Counted from the stretch's first letter, positions 46,640 to 56,319 are shown. The stretch is DNA of 63,108 nucleotides from Flavobacteriales bacterium (GCA_002692065.1 NZJX01000020.1:26428-89535), one strand, 5' to 3'. A program made the numbers and translations. The notes: generated by a model not told the origin, from the sequence alone.

Positions 46640-47968
46640 ATGAAAAAGATAATTATACTTATATTTTTTTTAGTTTACAATTTTTCATTTAGCCAAAATA
46701 TTCATACCGGATTTTATTCTAATGCTCACATTTTAAAGTTGGATGCAAATCCATCCATTTTTCCAGATAAAGATTTTGTTATTTCCTTTCCTTTTTTAAA
46801 TAGTAATTTTAGTTTTAATTCTCCTATTACCTTCAATAATTTTTTTTTAAAGGATAATAATGATTCACTCAAAATTAATTTACCTCATATTTTATCTAAT
46901 TTAGACAAGAATGAAATTAATATTTTTTCTTCAAGAATTGATATTTTGAATTTCCATATTGGCTTTAAATTTGGTAATAAAAAAAAATATTATGTTTATA
47001 TTTCTGACAAATTAATAAATGATTTTAGCTTACAATTTTCAAATAAGTTTATAAATTTTATTTCAAATGGAAATGCTTCAAGTTTGAATAAAATCAATTC
47101 ATTTAATAATGAGAAATTTAACAATTTATCTTATAACAGTTTGAATTTAGGATTTGCTTACAGTGATAATAAAAATTTTAGTATTGGAACAAGATTCAAA
47201 TTTCTTAATGGTTTAATAAATATTGATTCAAGGAAGTTAAACTTAAATTCATATACTGATTCTCTGTCAAATCCAATTTATCAAACTACATTAACCTCCA
47301 ATATATTATTGAATACATCAGGGATAAATTCGTATTTAGATAACCAAAATTTTAATCTTGATATTAATCCTTTTCTGAATAATGGTTTTGCTTTTGATTT
47401 TGGTTTTAGCTATAATTATAAAAAATGGCAATTCAATTCTTCAATAACTGACATTGGAAAGCTTAATTGGGATAGCAAAAATTCTACTTCTTACTCCACA
47501 GGTGGTGAGGTTAATTTTATTTTAGATGGAATCCAAATAAATTCCTCTGAAAATACTGATATTTCAAATGAATTTCAAATCCTCAGTGACTCACTATCAA
47601 GTGTTATGAGACCAGCTAATACTGAAAAATCTTATACTACTAATTTAAATAGAAATATTTTTTTGAGTACAAAATATAACTTTGATAAAAAAAATTCTGT
47701 ATCAATACTATTTCACAATAGAGCATTATTTAATTATAATTTCAATTCATTTATTATTTCTTATCAGTGTTCTGTTTCTAAAAAAATTCAGTTATTATCT
47801 TCATACTTAAATACCAATAAAATCAGTAATTTAAGTTTTGGTTCAGTTTACACTTCTGATATATTACAAATCCATTTTATTTTAGATAATGTTCTACTTT
47901 TTGACGTTTTAGACGCAAGAAATTTTGCTTTTCAATTTGGATTAAATTTTAATTTTTCTAAAAGTTAA
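46640..47968 (+). CDS. DUF5723 family outer-membrane protein
   Basis: The 442-aa protein has a signal peptide (about residues 1-18, ending SFSQ) and then an Asn/Phe/Ser-rich beta-barrel-like sequence: NSLNLGFAYSDNKNFSIGTRFKFLNGLINI, NGFAFDFGFSYNYKKWQFNSSITDIGKLNWD and a terminal FAFQFGLNFNFSKS. The DIGKLNW motif and the build match DUF5723/PorV-like barrels as I remember them. Aromatic-ending strands point to the outer membrane. It is coupled to the lipoprotein upstream and may be its membrane partner. Confidence 0.7.
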   Translation: MKKIIILIFFLVYNFSFSQNIHTGFYSNAHILKLDANPSIFPDKDFVISFPFLNSNFSFNSPITFNNFFLKDNNDSLKINLPHILSNLDKNEINIFSSRIDILNFHIGFKFGNKKKYYVYISDKLINDFSLQFSNKFINFISNGNASSLNKINSFNNEKFNNLSYNSLNLGFAYSDNKNFSIGTRFKFLNGLINIDSRKLNLNSYTDSLSNPIYQTTLTSNILLNTSGINSYLDNQNFNLDINPFLNNGFAFDFGFSYNYKKWQFNSSITDIGKLNWDSKNSTSYSTGGEVNFILDGIQINSSENTDISNEFQILSDSLSSVMRPANTEKSYTTNLNRNIFLSTKYNFDKKNSVSILFHNRALFNYNFNSFIISYQCSVSKKIQLLSSYLNTNKISNLSFGSVYTSDILQIHFILDNVLLFDVLDARNFAFQFGLNFNFSKS

Positions 47969-48008
47969 TTTTTAATCAAAATTTATATTAATTTTATCAA
48001 AAAACATT

Positions 48009-49064
48009 TTGAAACAAAAAAATAATATTTTAACAATAGTTTTTATTGTAATTCTATTTTCTTGTCAACCCGATAAAGATAACATTTTTTCCACTTCACC
48101 TTATGTTTTAGAAATCCCAAATCATTTCCCAACTATAAATAATTCTGAAGATATTACGTTAGAGGGAGTTAATCTTGGTAGAAAATTATTTTATGATCCA
48201 ATCTTAAGTGATGCTGATAAAATTTCTTGTGCTTCATGTCATATTCAATCTTTAGCATTTTCTGAACCTCAAGCTTTAAGTATGGGAGTAAATGGTGATT
48301 TGACTAATCGTAATTCAATGAATTTATTTAATTTAAATTGGCAAAATAATTTTTTTTGGGATGGAAGAGTATCATCCCTCGAAGAACAAGCTATAGAAAC
48401 AGTATCAAGTCATATTGAAATGAATGGATCATGGGAAATTATCTCTTATAAATTAAATTCACACCCAGAATATCCTAACTTATTTAAGTCTGCATTCAAT
48501 ATTGATGATATAGACTCAAATTATGTAGTTAAAGCTATCGGTCAATTTGAAAAAACTCTAATTTCAGGTAATTCAAAGTTTGATAAATTTTACAGGGGTG
48601 AACTTATTTTTTCTGATACTGAGTTGAGAGGATGGGATTTATTTAACTTGGATGGACCTTATGATGGAGCAGACTGTTTTCATTGCCACCAAGCTCCGTT
48701 ATTTACAGATAATATTTTTCATAATAATGGTTTAGATAGTGATGAAAACTTTAATGATCTAGGTTTATATTTAGTTACACAAAATTCAAGTGATAAAGCT
48801 AAATTTAAAACTCCTTCATTAAGAAATATTGAATTAACTCCTCCTTATATGCATGACGGTAGATTTCAAACATTAGATGAGGTTATTGAACATTATAACT
48901 TTGGTGGTCATATCTCTTCAACTATAGATCCACTTATGAAGAATTTAGGGGAGGGATTACTTTTAAATCAAAGTGATAAGGATGCTCTAAAAGCTTTTTT
49001 ACTAACTTTAACTGACGAAGAGTTCATTAATAATTTAAATCATTCAGATCCAAATTATAATTAA
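48009..49064 (+). CDS. Di-haem cytochrome c peroxidase (MauG/CcpA family), lipoprotein
   Basis: Periplasmic enzyme that reduces hydrogen peroxide with electrons from cytochrome c, or a MauG-like oxidase. The 351-aa protein has a lipoprotein signal (lipobox FSC, Cys19), two haem c sites CASCH (74-78) and CFHCH (223-227), the NRNSMNLFNLNW and FFWDGRVSSLEEQA hallmarks, then KTPSLRNIELTPPYMHDGRF. The start is TTG at 48009, the only start retaining the signal. Its end overlaps the nqrF stop by four bases (TTAA). Confidence 0.9.
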   Translation: MKQKNNILTIVFIVILFSCQPDKDNIFSTSPYVLEIPNHFPTINNSEDITLEGVNLGRKLFYDPILSDADKISCASCHIQSLAFSEPQALSMGVNGDLTNRNSMNLFNLNWQNNFFWDGRVSSLEEQAIETVSSHIEMNGSWEIISYKLNSHPEYPNLFKSAFNIDDIDSNYVVKAIGQFEKTLISGNSKFDKFYRGELIFSDTELRGWDLFNLDGPYDGADCFHCHQAPLFTDNIFHNNGLDSDENFNDLGLYLVTQNSSDKAKFKTPSLRNIELTPPYMHDGRFQTLDEVIEHYNFGGHISSTIDPLMKNLGEGLLLNQSDKDALKAFLLTLTDEEFINNLNHSDPNYN

Positions 49065-50356
49065 CCTCCAAAATCATCAAATGCAACATTTTCTTCAGGC
49101 ACACCCCAATCATCACACATTTTTAATACAGCTTGATTCATAAGTGGTGGCCCACAAAAATAAAATTCAATATCTTCGGGGGACTCATGTCCCTTAAGAT
49201 GATGTTCTATTACTGAGTTATGAACAAACCCAAGAAAACCATCACCTTTGTCATTAGTATTCTTTTTTTCATTCCAATTATCTTCAGGTAATGGATCTGA
49301 TAAAACTAAGTGAAACTTAAAATTAGGAAATTTGTTTTCTATATCTCTAAAATCTTTTTCATAGAATAATTCTTTTTTAGACCTTCCCCCATAATAAAAT
49401 GTTACTTTTCTTTTTGTTTTTAGAGTATGAAAAAGATGAAATAAGTGAGATCTCATCGGAGCCATACCTGCACCTCCTCCAATATAAACCATTTCTGCAT
49501 CTGTATTTTTAATAAAAAATTCTCCATATGGACCTGAAATAGTTACCTTATCACCAGGTTTTCTGGTGAAAATATAAGAGGAACAAATTCCAGGATTAAC
49601 ATCCAACCAATTATTTAAAGATCTATCCCAAGGTGGAGTTGCAATTCTAATTGTTAACATCACAATATTACCCTCGGCAGGATGATTTGCCATTGAATAT
49701 GCTCTAAAAATTGGATCATCATTTTTCATTTTTAGATTCCATAGTTTAAATTTATCCCATTCACTCTTAAATTTATTAGGTCCAGCAGGATCACTGGGAT
49801 CTGGGCTGATATCAATATCGTTAAAATTTACTTTAGTTTCTGGGACATCAATTTGAATATATCCACCTGCTTCAAAATTTAAATTTTCTCCTTCAGGAAG
49901 TTTAACTACAAGAGCTTTTATAAATGTAGCTACATTATAATTTGATATAACTTCACATTCCCATTTTTTTATACCAAAAACTTCTTCTGGAATAGAAATA
50001 TTCATATCATTTTTAATTTTAACTTGGCAACCAAGTCTCCAATTATCGTTGATTTCTTTTCTTGAAAAGTATGGTTTTTCAGTTGGAAGAATTTCACCAC
50101 CACCTTCATTAACTTGACATTTACACATAGCACATGTTCCTCCCCCTCCGCATGCAGAGGGTAGAAATATTTTATTATTACTTAAAGTTGAAAGGATTGT
50201 ACTGCCTGCGTCAACTTGAATTTCTTTTTCACCATTAATTTTCAATTTAACTAATCCTCCCGGTGAAAGTTGAGATTTCGCGAATAAAAGCATGCTAACT
50301 AGTGATAATACAACAGAAAGGAAAACTAGAATAGTTGTTAATAAAGTAAGTCCCAT
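49061..50356 (-). CDS. nqrF: Na+-translocating NADH:quinone reductase subunit F
   Basis: Electron-entry subunit of the sodium pump: takes hydride from NADH to FAD, then to a 2Fe-2S centre. The 431-aa protein has an N-terminal helix (about residues 3-25), a ferredoxin domain with Cys69, Cys75, Cys78 and Cys110 in SACGGGGTCAMCKC and LGCQV, then a reductase domain with the FAD motif FRAYSMANHP, GGGAGMAPMRSH (NADH) and the C-terminal FDDFGG. All expected cofactor residues are present. Last gene of nqrABCDEF; 10 bases after nqrE. Confidence 0.96.
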   Translation of the reverse strand: MGLTLLTTILVFLSVVLSLVSMLLFAKSQLSPGGLVKLKINGEKEIQVDAGSTILSTLSNNKIFLPSACGGGGTCAMCKCQVNEGGGEILPTEKPYFSRKEINDNWRLGCQVKIKNDMNISIPEEVFGIKKWECEVISNYNVATFIKALVVKLPEGENLNFEAGGYIQIDVPETKVNFNDIDISPDPSDPAGPNKFKSEWDKFKLWNLKMKNDDPIFRAYSMANHPAEGNIVMLTIRIATPPWDRSLNNWLDVNPGICSSYIFTRKPGDKVTISGPYGEFFIKNTDAEMVYIGGGAGMAPMRSHLFHLFHTLKTKRKVTFYYGGRSKKELFYEKDFRDIENKFPNFKFHLVLSDPLPEDNWNEKKNTNDKGDGFLGFVHNSVIEHHLKGHESPEDIEFYFCGPPLMNQAVLKMCDDWGVPEENVAFDDFGG

Positions 50357-50366
50357 ATTTTAAAAT

Positions 50367-50981
50367 TTATAATTGGATTCCCATAAAACTCATAAATGCT
50401 ATTCCCATAAGCCCAGTAATTATAAAGGTTATACCTAATCCTCTTAATGGTGCAGGTACATGAGAATATCTTATTTTTTCTCTTATTGCAGCAATTGCAA
50501 CTATAGCTAAAAACCAACCTACACCAGATCCCAATGCGAATGCTGTTGCTTCAGCCATTGACGAATATTGTCTTTCTTGCATAAATAAAGCACCTCCAAG
50601 AATTGAACAGTTAACTGCAATTAGTGGCAGAAAAATACCTAATGCACCATATAAAGCCGGAGATAATTTTTCTACAATCATTTCTACTAGTTGAACCATG
50701 GAAGCGATAACTGCTATAAACATAATAAAACTCAAAAATGATAGGTCAGTATTGGCTAAATCATCTGAGATCCACGTTAGTGCTCCTTCTTTCAATATAT
50801 GATTTTCTAGTAAGTAATTTATGGGAACTGTTATTCCTAAAACAAAAATAACAGCAGCTCCCAAACCAACAGCTGTATCAACAGTTTTTGAAACAGCCAG
50901 ATAAGAACACATTCCTAGAAAATATGCAAAGATCATATTATCAATAAAGATTGATTTTATAAAAATATTAACTAAATCCAT
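50367..50981 (-). CDS. nqrE: Na+-translocating NADH:quinone reductase subunit E
   Basis: The 204-aa integral membrane subunit has about six helices. It shows [27 protein letters not shown] (about residues 6-32), with a Cys in the first half that in the family helps hold an iron-sulfur or iron centre with NqrD, then [20 protein letters not shown] with a second Cys (about 119-138), and [18 protein letters not shown]. It pairs with NqrD as an inverted topological homolog. 2 bases after nqrD. Confidence 0.95.
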   Translation of the reverse strand: MDLVNIFIKSIFIDNMIFAYFLGMCSYLAVSKTVDTAVGLGAAVIFVLGITVPINYLLENHILKEGALTWISDDLANTDLSFLSFIMFIAVIASMVQLVEMIVEKLSPALYGALGIFLPLIAVNCSILGGALFMQERQYSSMAEATAFALGSGVGWFLAIVAIAAIREKIRYSHVPAPLRGLGITFIITGLMGIAFMSFMGIQL

Positions 50982-50983
50982 AA

Positions 50984-51631
50984 TTAATTTTCTTCTATTA
51001 ATTTTTGATTTCTACTTCTTTGTACCCAAATAATTATTGCAACTGTTATAAGGGCCATAGGAGGGAGAATCATAATATTATTGTTCATGTAACCTAATTC
51101 ATAAAATTTTTCAGGAAAAACTTGAAAACCCCATATTTTTCCAGATCCAAATAATTCTCTTACAAATGCAACTAAAATCAGTATCCAAGCATATCCCATT
51201 GCATTTCCTATAGCATCGAGTATTGATGGCCAAATTTTATTACCAAGAGCAAATGCTTCTAGTCTTCCCATAATAATGCAGTTAGTAATTATTAATCCAA
51301 CAAAAACAGAAAGTTTTTCTGAAACGTCTGGTAAGAAGGCTTTAAGAATTTCATTAACTAATATAACAAGTGCTGCTACAACTACTAATTCAACAATTAT
51401 TCTTATTCTAGAGGGAATTAAGTTTCTTAAAGTTGATATAATTATATTTCCAAAAAACATTACTGCCAGAACTGACAAAGACATAACAAATGCTTGTTCA
51501 ACTTGAACGGTAATGGCCAAAGCTGAACATATTCCTAAAACTTGAATAGATATAGGATTAACATCATCTAAAGGATCAGTCAGAAGTTTTCTATTTTTTT
51601 TTGAAAATAAAGATTCTTTTTTTGATTCCAT
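50984..51631 (-). CDS. nqrD: Na+-translocating NADH:quinone reductase subunit D
   Basis: Membrane subunit, 215 aa from the preferred start MESKKESLF at 51631. It has about six helices, [27 protein letters not shown] with a Cys (about residues 23-49), and [18 protein letters not shown] with a second Cys near the middle of the protein; the family uses these with NqrE. A longer reading from 51670 would overlap nqrC by 32 bases and add a non-family N-terminus, so it is rejected. 7 bases after nqrC. Confidence 0.94.
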   Translation of the reverse strand: MESKKESLFSKKNRKLLTDPLDDVNPISIQVLGICSALAITVQVEQAFVMSLSVLAVMFFGNIIISTLRNLIPSRIRIIVELVVVAALVILVNEILKAFLPDVSEKLSVFVGLIITNCIIMGRLEAFALGNKIWPSILDAIGNAMGYAWILILVAFVRELFGSGKIWGFQVFPEKFYELGYMNNNIMILPPMALITVAIIIWVQRSRNQKLIEEN

Positions 51632-51638
51632 ATAATAA

Positions 51639-52349
51639 TTAGTTATTAATATTTTTAAAATAATTAACATAGACTTCCAATGTTCTTGAAGTCATTTCTT
51701 CTACACCTTTTGATGTAATAGTTCCACCCGTAATCCCATCTACTTTAGAATTAATTCCGTATCCACTTCCGTCTTTAACTACTGTAATTGGTTTAAATTT
51801 ACCAAATTCATCAGTAATTTTTTCACCAATATATTGATCAGAATAAAATGACTCCTTTATTTCAGCACCAAGTCCAGGAGTTTCAGTTTTATGGTCAAAA
51901 TTTGCACCATATATAGTTTTTAAATCAGACTCTAATGAAATATATCCCCATATTGGACCCCAAAGCCCCGTTCCAACAACAGGAATTATATAATAGGTTG
52001 AAGTATCTTTTTTACATACAAATAATGGATAATTTCTATCATCAAATGAAATTTTTGTATTCCTATATTCTTTTTTTATATCTATGTTAAAAGAGTTTTC
52101 TCTTATATTTAGACCAGATATAACTTTAGATTCATTTTTAAGAATGTATTTGTCAAATAATGACTTTGCATTAATTCTGTTAGCATCAATATTGACTGCA
52201 CTTAAAATACTTATCATCTTTTTGTCAGAAGCATTTTTAAGTTGTTTAGTTTTTAATCCCTGAGAGGCTACAGCAAGTGTAGTACCAACTATACAAACAA
52301 GTAGAATTGCAAAACTAAATGTATATAAATTTCCGTCTTTATTTATCAT
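51639..52349 (-). CDS. nqrC: Na+-translocating NADH:quinone reductase subunit C
   Basis: The 236-aa subunit has one N-terminal helix (about residues 8-30) and a periplasmic FMN-binding domain. FMN is attached by phosphoester to a Thr in the sequence DGITGGTITS; the acceptor is Thr210. In the classical motif an Ala stands where this protein has Gly (TGGT instead of SGAT), which I recall as common in Bacteroidota. An ApbE flavin transferase is needed but is not in the window. It overlaps nqrB by 4 bases. Confidence 0.94.
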   Translation of the reverse strand: MINKDGNLYTFSFAILLVCIVGTTLAVASQGLKTKQLKNASDKKMISILSAVNIDANRINAKSLFDKYILKNESKVISGLNIRENSFNIDIKKEYRNTKISFDDRNYPLFVCKKDTSTYYIIPVVGTGLWGPIWGYISLESDLKTIYGANFDHKTETPGLGAEIKESFYSDQYIGEKITDEFGKFKPITVVKDGSGYGINSKVDGITGGTITSKGVEEMTSRTLEVYVNYFKNINN

Positions 52350-53521
52350 AATTTTTGGGGTTTAATTCTACCTAAACGGCGCTTAATATTTGCTGAAATT
52401 ACATAGTGATCAATCAATGGCGCCATTGTATTCATGAACAAAATAGACATCATAATTCCTTCAGGATATGCAGGGTTAACAACTCTAATTAAAATACCTA
52501 GAGAGCCAACTAAAAAACCATAAATATATTTTCCCATGGTTGTTTGAGAGGCAGAAACTGGATCAGTTGCCATAAATACGACTCCAAATAAGAATCCTCC
52601 CAAGAATATTTGATGAATTGGATTGATAGAAAATAACAAATTATTGGAATTTAGAGATGGGGAAAATAAATTAAAAATTATACCCATAAAAATTCCTCCA
52701 AAAATTCCTGAAATTATAATTCTCCATGAACCAATTCCCGTAAATATTAAATATAATGCACCAATTAAAACAAATAATGATGAAGTTTCTGCGGCTGATC
52801 CTGGAATATTTCCTATGAAGCTGTCATAAATATTTGGAATTTTTTCTGAAATACCATTATAAGCATTTGCCAATGCTGTAGCACCTGAATAACCATCTAC
52901 AGCGTCTTGACTTCCTAATGAAGTCCATATTTTTTCTCCAGACATCATGGTAGGATATGCAAAATATAAAAAAGCTCTTGCAGTGAGAGCAGGATTCCAT
53001 ATATTCATTCCAGTACCTCCAAAAACTTCTTTTCCAATTACAACTGCAAATGCAACAGAAACTGCTAGCATCCAAAGTGGTAATTCGACTGGCATAATCA
53101 TAGGTATTAATAGTCCAGTAACTAGATAACCTTCGTTAACAGAATGTCCTCTTGAAACTGCAAAAGCAAATTCAATAGATAATCCAACAAAATATGAAAC
53201 AATTATCATTGGAATTATCTTAGAAGAACCAAATAAAATACAATTTAATAGTTTTGGATTTTCAATACCTATTGCCAAAAAATGTTGATTTCCAGTATTC
53301 CAAATTCCAAATAATAAGCAAGGAAGTAGAGCAATAATGACTGTAAACATGGTTCTCTTTAAATCAATGCTATCATGAATATGTGATCCAGATTTTGAGG
53401 TATGATCTGGAACGAATAAAAAAGTTTCAAATGCATCATAAGCAGGATAGAGTTTTTCAAGTTTTCCTCCTTTTTCAAAATTTGGTTTGATTTGATCTAA
53501 AAAGTTTCTAAATATTTTCAT
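52346..53521 (-). CDS. nqrB: Na+-translocating NADH:quinone reductase subunit B
   Basis: Main sodium-channel subunit, 391 aa with about ten helices. It shows HIHDSIDLKRTMF, GLLIPMIMPVELPLW, GKEVFGGTGMNIWNPALTARAF, and the covalent FMN site DGYSGATALANA with Thr215. It ends with a cytoplasmic basic segment NIKRRLGRIKP. It overlaps nqrC by 4 bases and is 9 bases after nqrA. Confidence 0.95.
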   Translation of the reverse strand: MKIFRNFLDQIKPNFEKGGKLEKLYPAYDAFETFLFVPDHTSKSGSHIHDSIDLKRTMFTVIIALLPCLLFGIWNTGNQHFLAIGIENPKLLNCILFGSSKIIPMIIVSYFVGLSIEFAFAVSRGHSVNEGYLVTGLLIPMIMPVELPLWMLAVSVAFAVVIGKEVFGGTGMNIWNPALTARAFLYFAYPTMMSGEKIWTSLGSQDAVDGYSGATALANAYNGISEKIPNIYDSFIGNIPGSAAETSSLFVLIGALYLIFTGIGSWRIIISGIFGGIFMGIIFNLFSPSLNSNNLLFSINPIHQIFLGGFLFGVVFMATDPVSASQTTMGKYIYGFLVGSLGILIRVVNPAYPEGIMMSILFMNTMAPLIDHYVISANIKRRLGRIKPQKL

Positions 53522-53530
53522 ATAAATATG

Positions 53531-54895
53531 TTAAGTAAATTCTTTTTGTATTTTATTGAGCCCATCTCTTATTATTTTTTGTATTGGAATCTTTGAGGTA
53601 CATGAAAATTCACATAGGGCAAAATCTTCTTCAGCAACCTCATAGATCCCTAATTTTTCCATAAGCTCAATATCATTAAAAATTGTTGCTTTAATTAGTT
53701 GTTGAGGATAAATATCCATAGGAAAAATTTTTTCATATTGACCTGTAACTACATATGCTCTTTCTTCTCCATTCATGTTAGCAGAGATGGTATACTTTTT
53801 TTTCATATTTAACCATGAATAGAAAGTTCTTGATAGGCTAAACTTAGATAATCCAGGAAGGAGCCATCCAAGAAATTCAGTATTATTGCCCTCTGGTATA
53901 ACACAAATTTCGTTATGATAATAACCTAAATACCCTTTGCTGTCAATTTTTTTTCCAGTTAGGACATTTCCACTAATATATCTGTTCTCAGAATTACTTT
54001 TGTTAAATATAATATTATCAGAAATTATATTTTCAATTGAAGCACCCCTTAATAGTCTGTAGTATCTTGGATTTTTGACTTGAGATCCACCTAGGGCAAT
54101 TAATTTTGAAGCATCATAAATTCCATTTTCAAAAAGCTTTGATATTGCGATAATATCTTGTGTGTATAAATACCAAATCACCTCTCCTTTATTAATTGGA
54201 TCAATGTGATGAATTTGGGTTCCAATATTACCAGATGGATGAGGACCTGAGAATTGGTTAATTTGAACACCACTAGTAGTTTTAAAAACATCAGAACAAT
54301 CAGAATTTGAAATTATATTCAAGTGTACAATTCCATCTGTAAGTTTTTTGATTATATTGATACCATTTTGAAATTCTCTGTTCATTCCATGTATAATAAA
54401 GTTGTTGTCACAAGCCAAAGGAGATGTATCAAATGTAGATATATGAATTGATTTAGGAATGTCATTAGGATTAGCGATAATTGCAAAAGGTCTTTGTCTA
54501 ATAGAAGGCCATAAACCAGATTCTAGTAATTGCTTTACTATTATGTTTCTATCTAACTCATCAAATTTATATTTTTTAAATTTTTTGTAGTTTATTTTTA
54601 AATTAGATTCTATTATGATTGATAAAATTTTTCTTTTAGCTCCTCTATTAATTTGAGTGACAGAGCCACTAACTGGAGAAGTAAATTTTATATTAGGGTT
54701 TTTTTTGTCAAAAAAAACTACGTCTCCTGATAAAACAACATCTTTTTCTTTAACTGCAAGCTTGGGTGTAATACCTATAAAATCAGATGGATCAATAGAA
54801 TAAAACTTTGACTTAGGAACATTAGCATACAGTTTCTCAGCTACTCCTTTAAGTCGGATATCAATTCCCTTTTTTATCTTTATTTTTAAAGACAT
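53531..54895 (-). CDS. nqrA: Na+-translocating NADH:quinone reductase subunit A
   Basis: Cytoplasmic quinone-associated subunit, 454 aa, first gene of nqrABCDEF. It starts IKIKKGIDIRLKGVAEK, then DFIGITPKLAVKEKDVVLSGDVVFFDKKNP (about residues 38-67), SPVSGSVTQINRGAKRK, and later PNDIPKSIHISTFDT, FSGPHPSGNIGTQIHHIDPI and a C-terminal YEVAEEDFALCEFSC. No iron-sulfur or flavin motif, as expected. Transcribed from a probable promoter at 54930. Confidence 0.95.
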   Translation of the reverse strand: MSLKIKIKKGIDIRLKGVAEKLYANVPKSKFYSIDPSDFIGITPKLAVKEKDVVLSGDVVFFDKKNPNIKFTSPVSGSVTQINRGAKRKILSIIIESNLKINYKKFKKYKFDELDRNIIVKQLLESGLWPSIRQRPFAIIANPNDIPKSIHISTFDTSPLACDNNFIIHGMNREFQNGINIIKKLTDGIVHLNIISNSDCSDVFKTTSGVQINQFSGPHPSGNIGTQIHHIDPINKGEVIWYLYTQDIIAISKLFENGIYDASKLIALGGSQVKNPRYYRLLRGASIENIISDNIIFNKSNSENRYISGNVLTGKKIDSKGYLGYYHNEICVIPEGNNTEFLGWLLPGLSKFSLSRTFYSWLNMKKKYTISANMNGEERAYVVTGQYEKIFPMDIYPQQLIKATIFNDIELMEKLGIYEVAEEDFALCEFSCTSKIPIQKIIRDGLNKIQKEFT

Positions 54896-54929
54896 AATAA
54901 TTATTATTGTGTGTTTTATAAAATTACTG

Positions 54930-54937
54930 CAAAATTA
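54930..54937 (-). promoter_or_regulatory. Putative -7 promoter box (TAATTTTG) for the nqr operon
   Basis: On the minus strand TAATTTTG followed by CAGT lies 35 bases upstream of nqrA. No -33 TTG at usual spacing. The rest of the divergent gap (54896-55041) shows no other signal. The box matches TAnnTTTG fully. Confidence 0.48.
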
Positions 54938-55044
54938 ATTTATTTAATGTGCATTTAAAAAAGAATTTTAATAAATATTTTAATATTATTAACAATTTTT
55001 CTGTAGTAATTTTCATACTTTTATAAAGTAAATTTTTTTTTATG

Positions 55045-55055
55045 TTTTTTTTTTT
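55045..55055 (+). other. Poly-T frameshift tract behind the ATG of the T9SS plug gene
   Basis: The ATG at 55042 is followed directly by 11 T. With 10 T (or 13) the frame runs on as a hydrophobic signal peptide (FFFSLFSLILLSNLSYSQ) into the plug protein. With 11 T it stops at once after a short wrong-frame peptide. No in-frame ATG or GTG exists between the upstream in-frame stop at 55007 and the TTG at 55085. Either on-off slippage, or a one-base assembly error. Confidence 0.6.
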
Positions 55056-55084
55056 CTTTATTCAGTCTAATTTTACTTTCGAAT

Positions 55085-56305
55085 TTGTCTTATTCGCAGC
55101 CAGATTGGGAATATAACAAAATTTTAGAAGATAGTATTTTCAATAATAGAATTAAAACATGTTTGCTTTATTCAGAAACCAATAATCGAACCATACCAAA
55201 AATACTTATTAACTCAAATGAGAGATTGGTATTACAATTTGATGATTTAAATTTGAATCCAAAAAATTACATGTATAAAGTTTATCATTGCAATTATGAC
55301 TGGTCAATTTCTGATTTGAGCGAAATTGATTATTCAGAGGGATTTGTAAACAATTTTATAGAAAATTATGATTTTTCAAGTTTACCAAATGTACAATATG
55401 TTCATTATGAGGAATATATTCCAAACAAAAATTTCAATTTTATTAAATCTGGAAATTATATCTTAAGTGTTTATGATTATGATAGTAACAATCCTTTATT
55501 CAATAAACGTTTTATAGTTTATGAAGATATTGTAAAAATAAATGCAAATATCCATCAATCCTCGATCCCAAGATACAGAAAATTTCTACATGAAATTGAT
55601 TTTAATGTAAATTTGAATAATCTAGAATACTTCAATATATTTAGCGATTGTAAAGTAATAATATATCAAAATCATAATTGGTACAATTCAATTAGCGACC
55701 TCGTCCCATCTTTCATAAATGATAATTTATTAGAATACGATTATGAATATGAATCAAGTTTTAATGCTGGAAATAACTTCAGAAGTTTTGATACTAGAAG
55801 TACCAGATATAAAGGAGAAAATATAGAAAAAATTTTTCAGGATAGCGTAATTACTTTTGTTCTAAAAGCAGACAAGCCCTACAAAAGTGATTTTTTTTCA
55901 TCCATATCTGATATTGATGGTTACTACATTCCTGATATTCACGAACGAAATTATCCATCAATCAATTCAGATTATGTTTGGGTGAATTTTTGTTTGAATT
56001 TTAACAATAATTTTGAAAACAATAAAATTTTTATTTATGGAGGGCTTACAAATTGGAAATTATCTAATAATGCAATCTTATATTATGATAAGGATTTAAA
56101 TTGTTATGAAAATTCATTACTGTTAAAGCAAGGTTACTATAATTATTCTTATTTGATCATTGAAAATGACAAGATTAATAATATTGACGGAGACTTCTTT
56201 GAAAATAATCAAATTTATAATCTATTTTTTTATGTGCATGATTATAATTATTCATATGATAGAGTAGTAGGATTTAAAAAAATTAATTCAAATAGTTTTT
56301 TTTAA
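55085..56305 (+). CDS. T9SS plug protein (DUF5103)
   Basis: DUF5103 proteins match the Plug that closes the SprA translocon channel of the type IX secretion system on the periplasmic side. The 406-aa readable part shows NYMYKVYHCNYDWSISDLSEIDY (about residues 62-82), the ENYDFSSLPNVQYVHYEEYIP stretch and a C-terminal NNFENNKIFIYGGLTNWKLSNN, all typical. The protein must be periplasmic, yet the TTG start at 55085 lies at the end of a signal peptide coded upstream in the same frame. The probable native start is ATG 55042 read with one T fewer in the following tract. Confidence 0.82.
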   Translation: MSYSQPDWEYNKILEDSIFNNRIKTCLLYSETNNRTIPKILINSNERLVLQFDDLNLNPKNYMYKVYHCNYDWSISDLSEIDYSEGFVNNFIENYDFSSLPNVQYVHYEEYIPNKNFNFIKSGNYILSVYDYDSNNPLFNKRFIVYEDIVKINANIHQSSIPRYRKFLHEIDFNVNLNNLEYFNIFSDCKVIIYQNHNWYNSISDLVPSFINDNLLEYDYEYESSFNAGNNFRSFDTRSTRYKGENIEKIFQDSVITFVLKADKPYKSDFFSSISDIDGYYIPDIHERNYPSINSDYVWVNFCLNFNNNFENNKIFIYGGLTNWKLSNNAILYYDKDLNCYENSLLLKQGYYNYSYLIIENDKINNIDGDFFENNQIYNLFFYVHDYNYSYDRVVGFKKINSNSFF

Positions 56306-56311
56306 AATACT

Positions 56312-56319
56312 TATTTTTG
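56312..56319 (+). promoter_or_regulatory. Putative -7 promoter box (TATTTTTG) for the aldehyde dehydrogenase gene
   Basis: Full TAnnTTTG match 32 bases before the ATG at 56352, in the 46-base gap. No -33 TTG at usual spacing. Confidence 0.36.

Noticed and set aside
51632-51670. Longer N-terminus of nqrD
   Set aside because: Overlaps nqrC by 32 bases and adds residues before MESKKESLF, where the family starts.
54161-54169. DnaA-box-like TGTGTATAA inside nqrA
   Set aside because: Lies in the middle of coding sequence for a conserved protein and has no neighbouring boxes; likely chance in AT-rich DNA.
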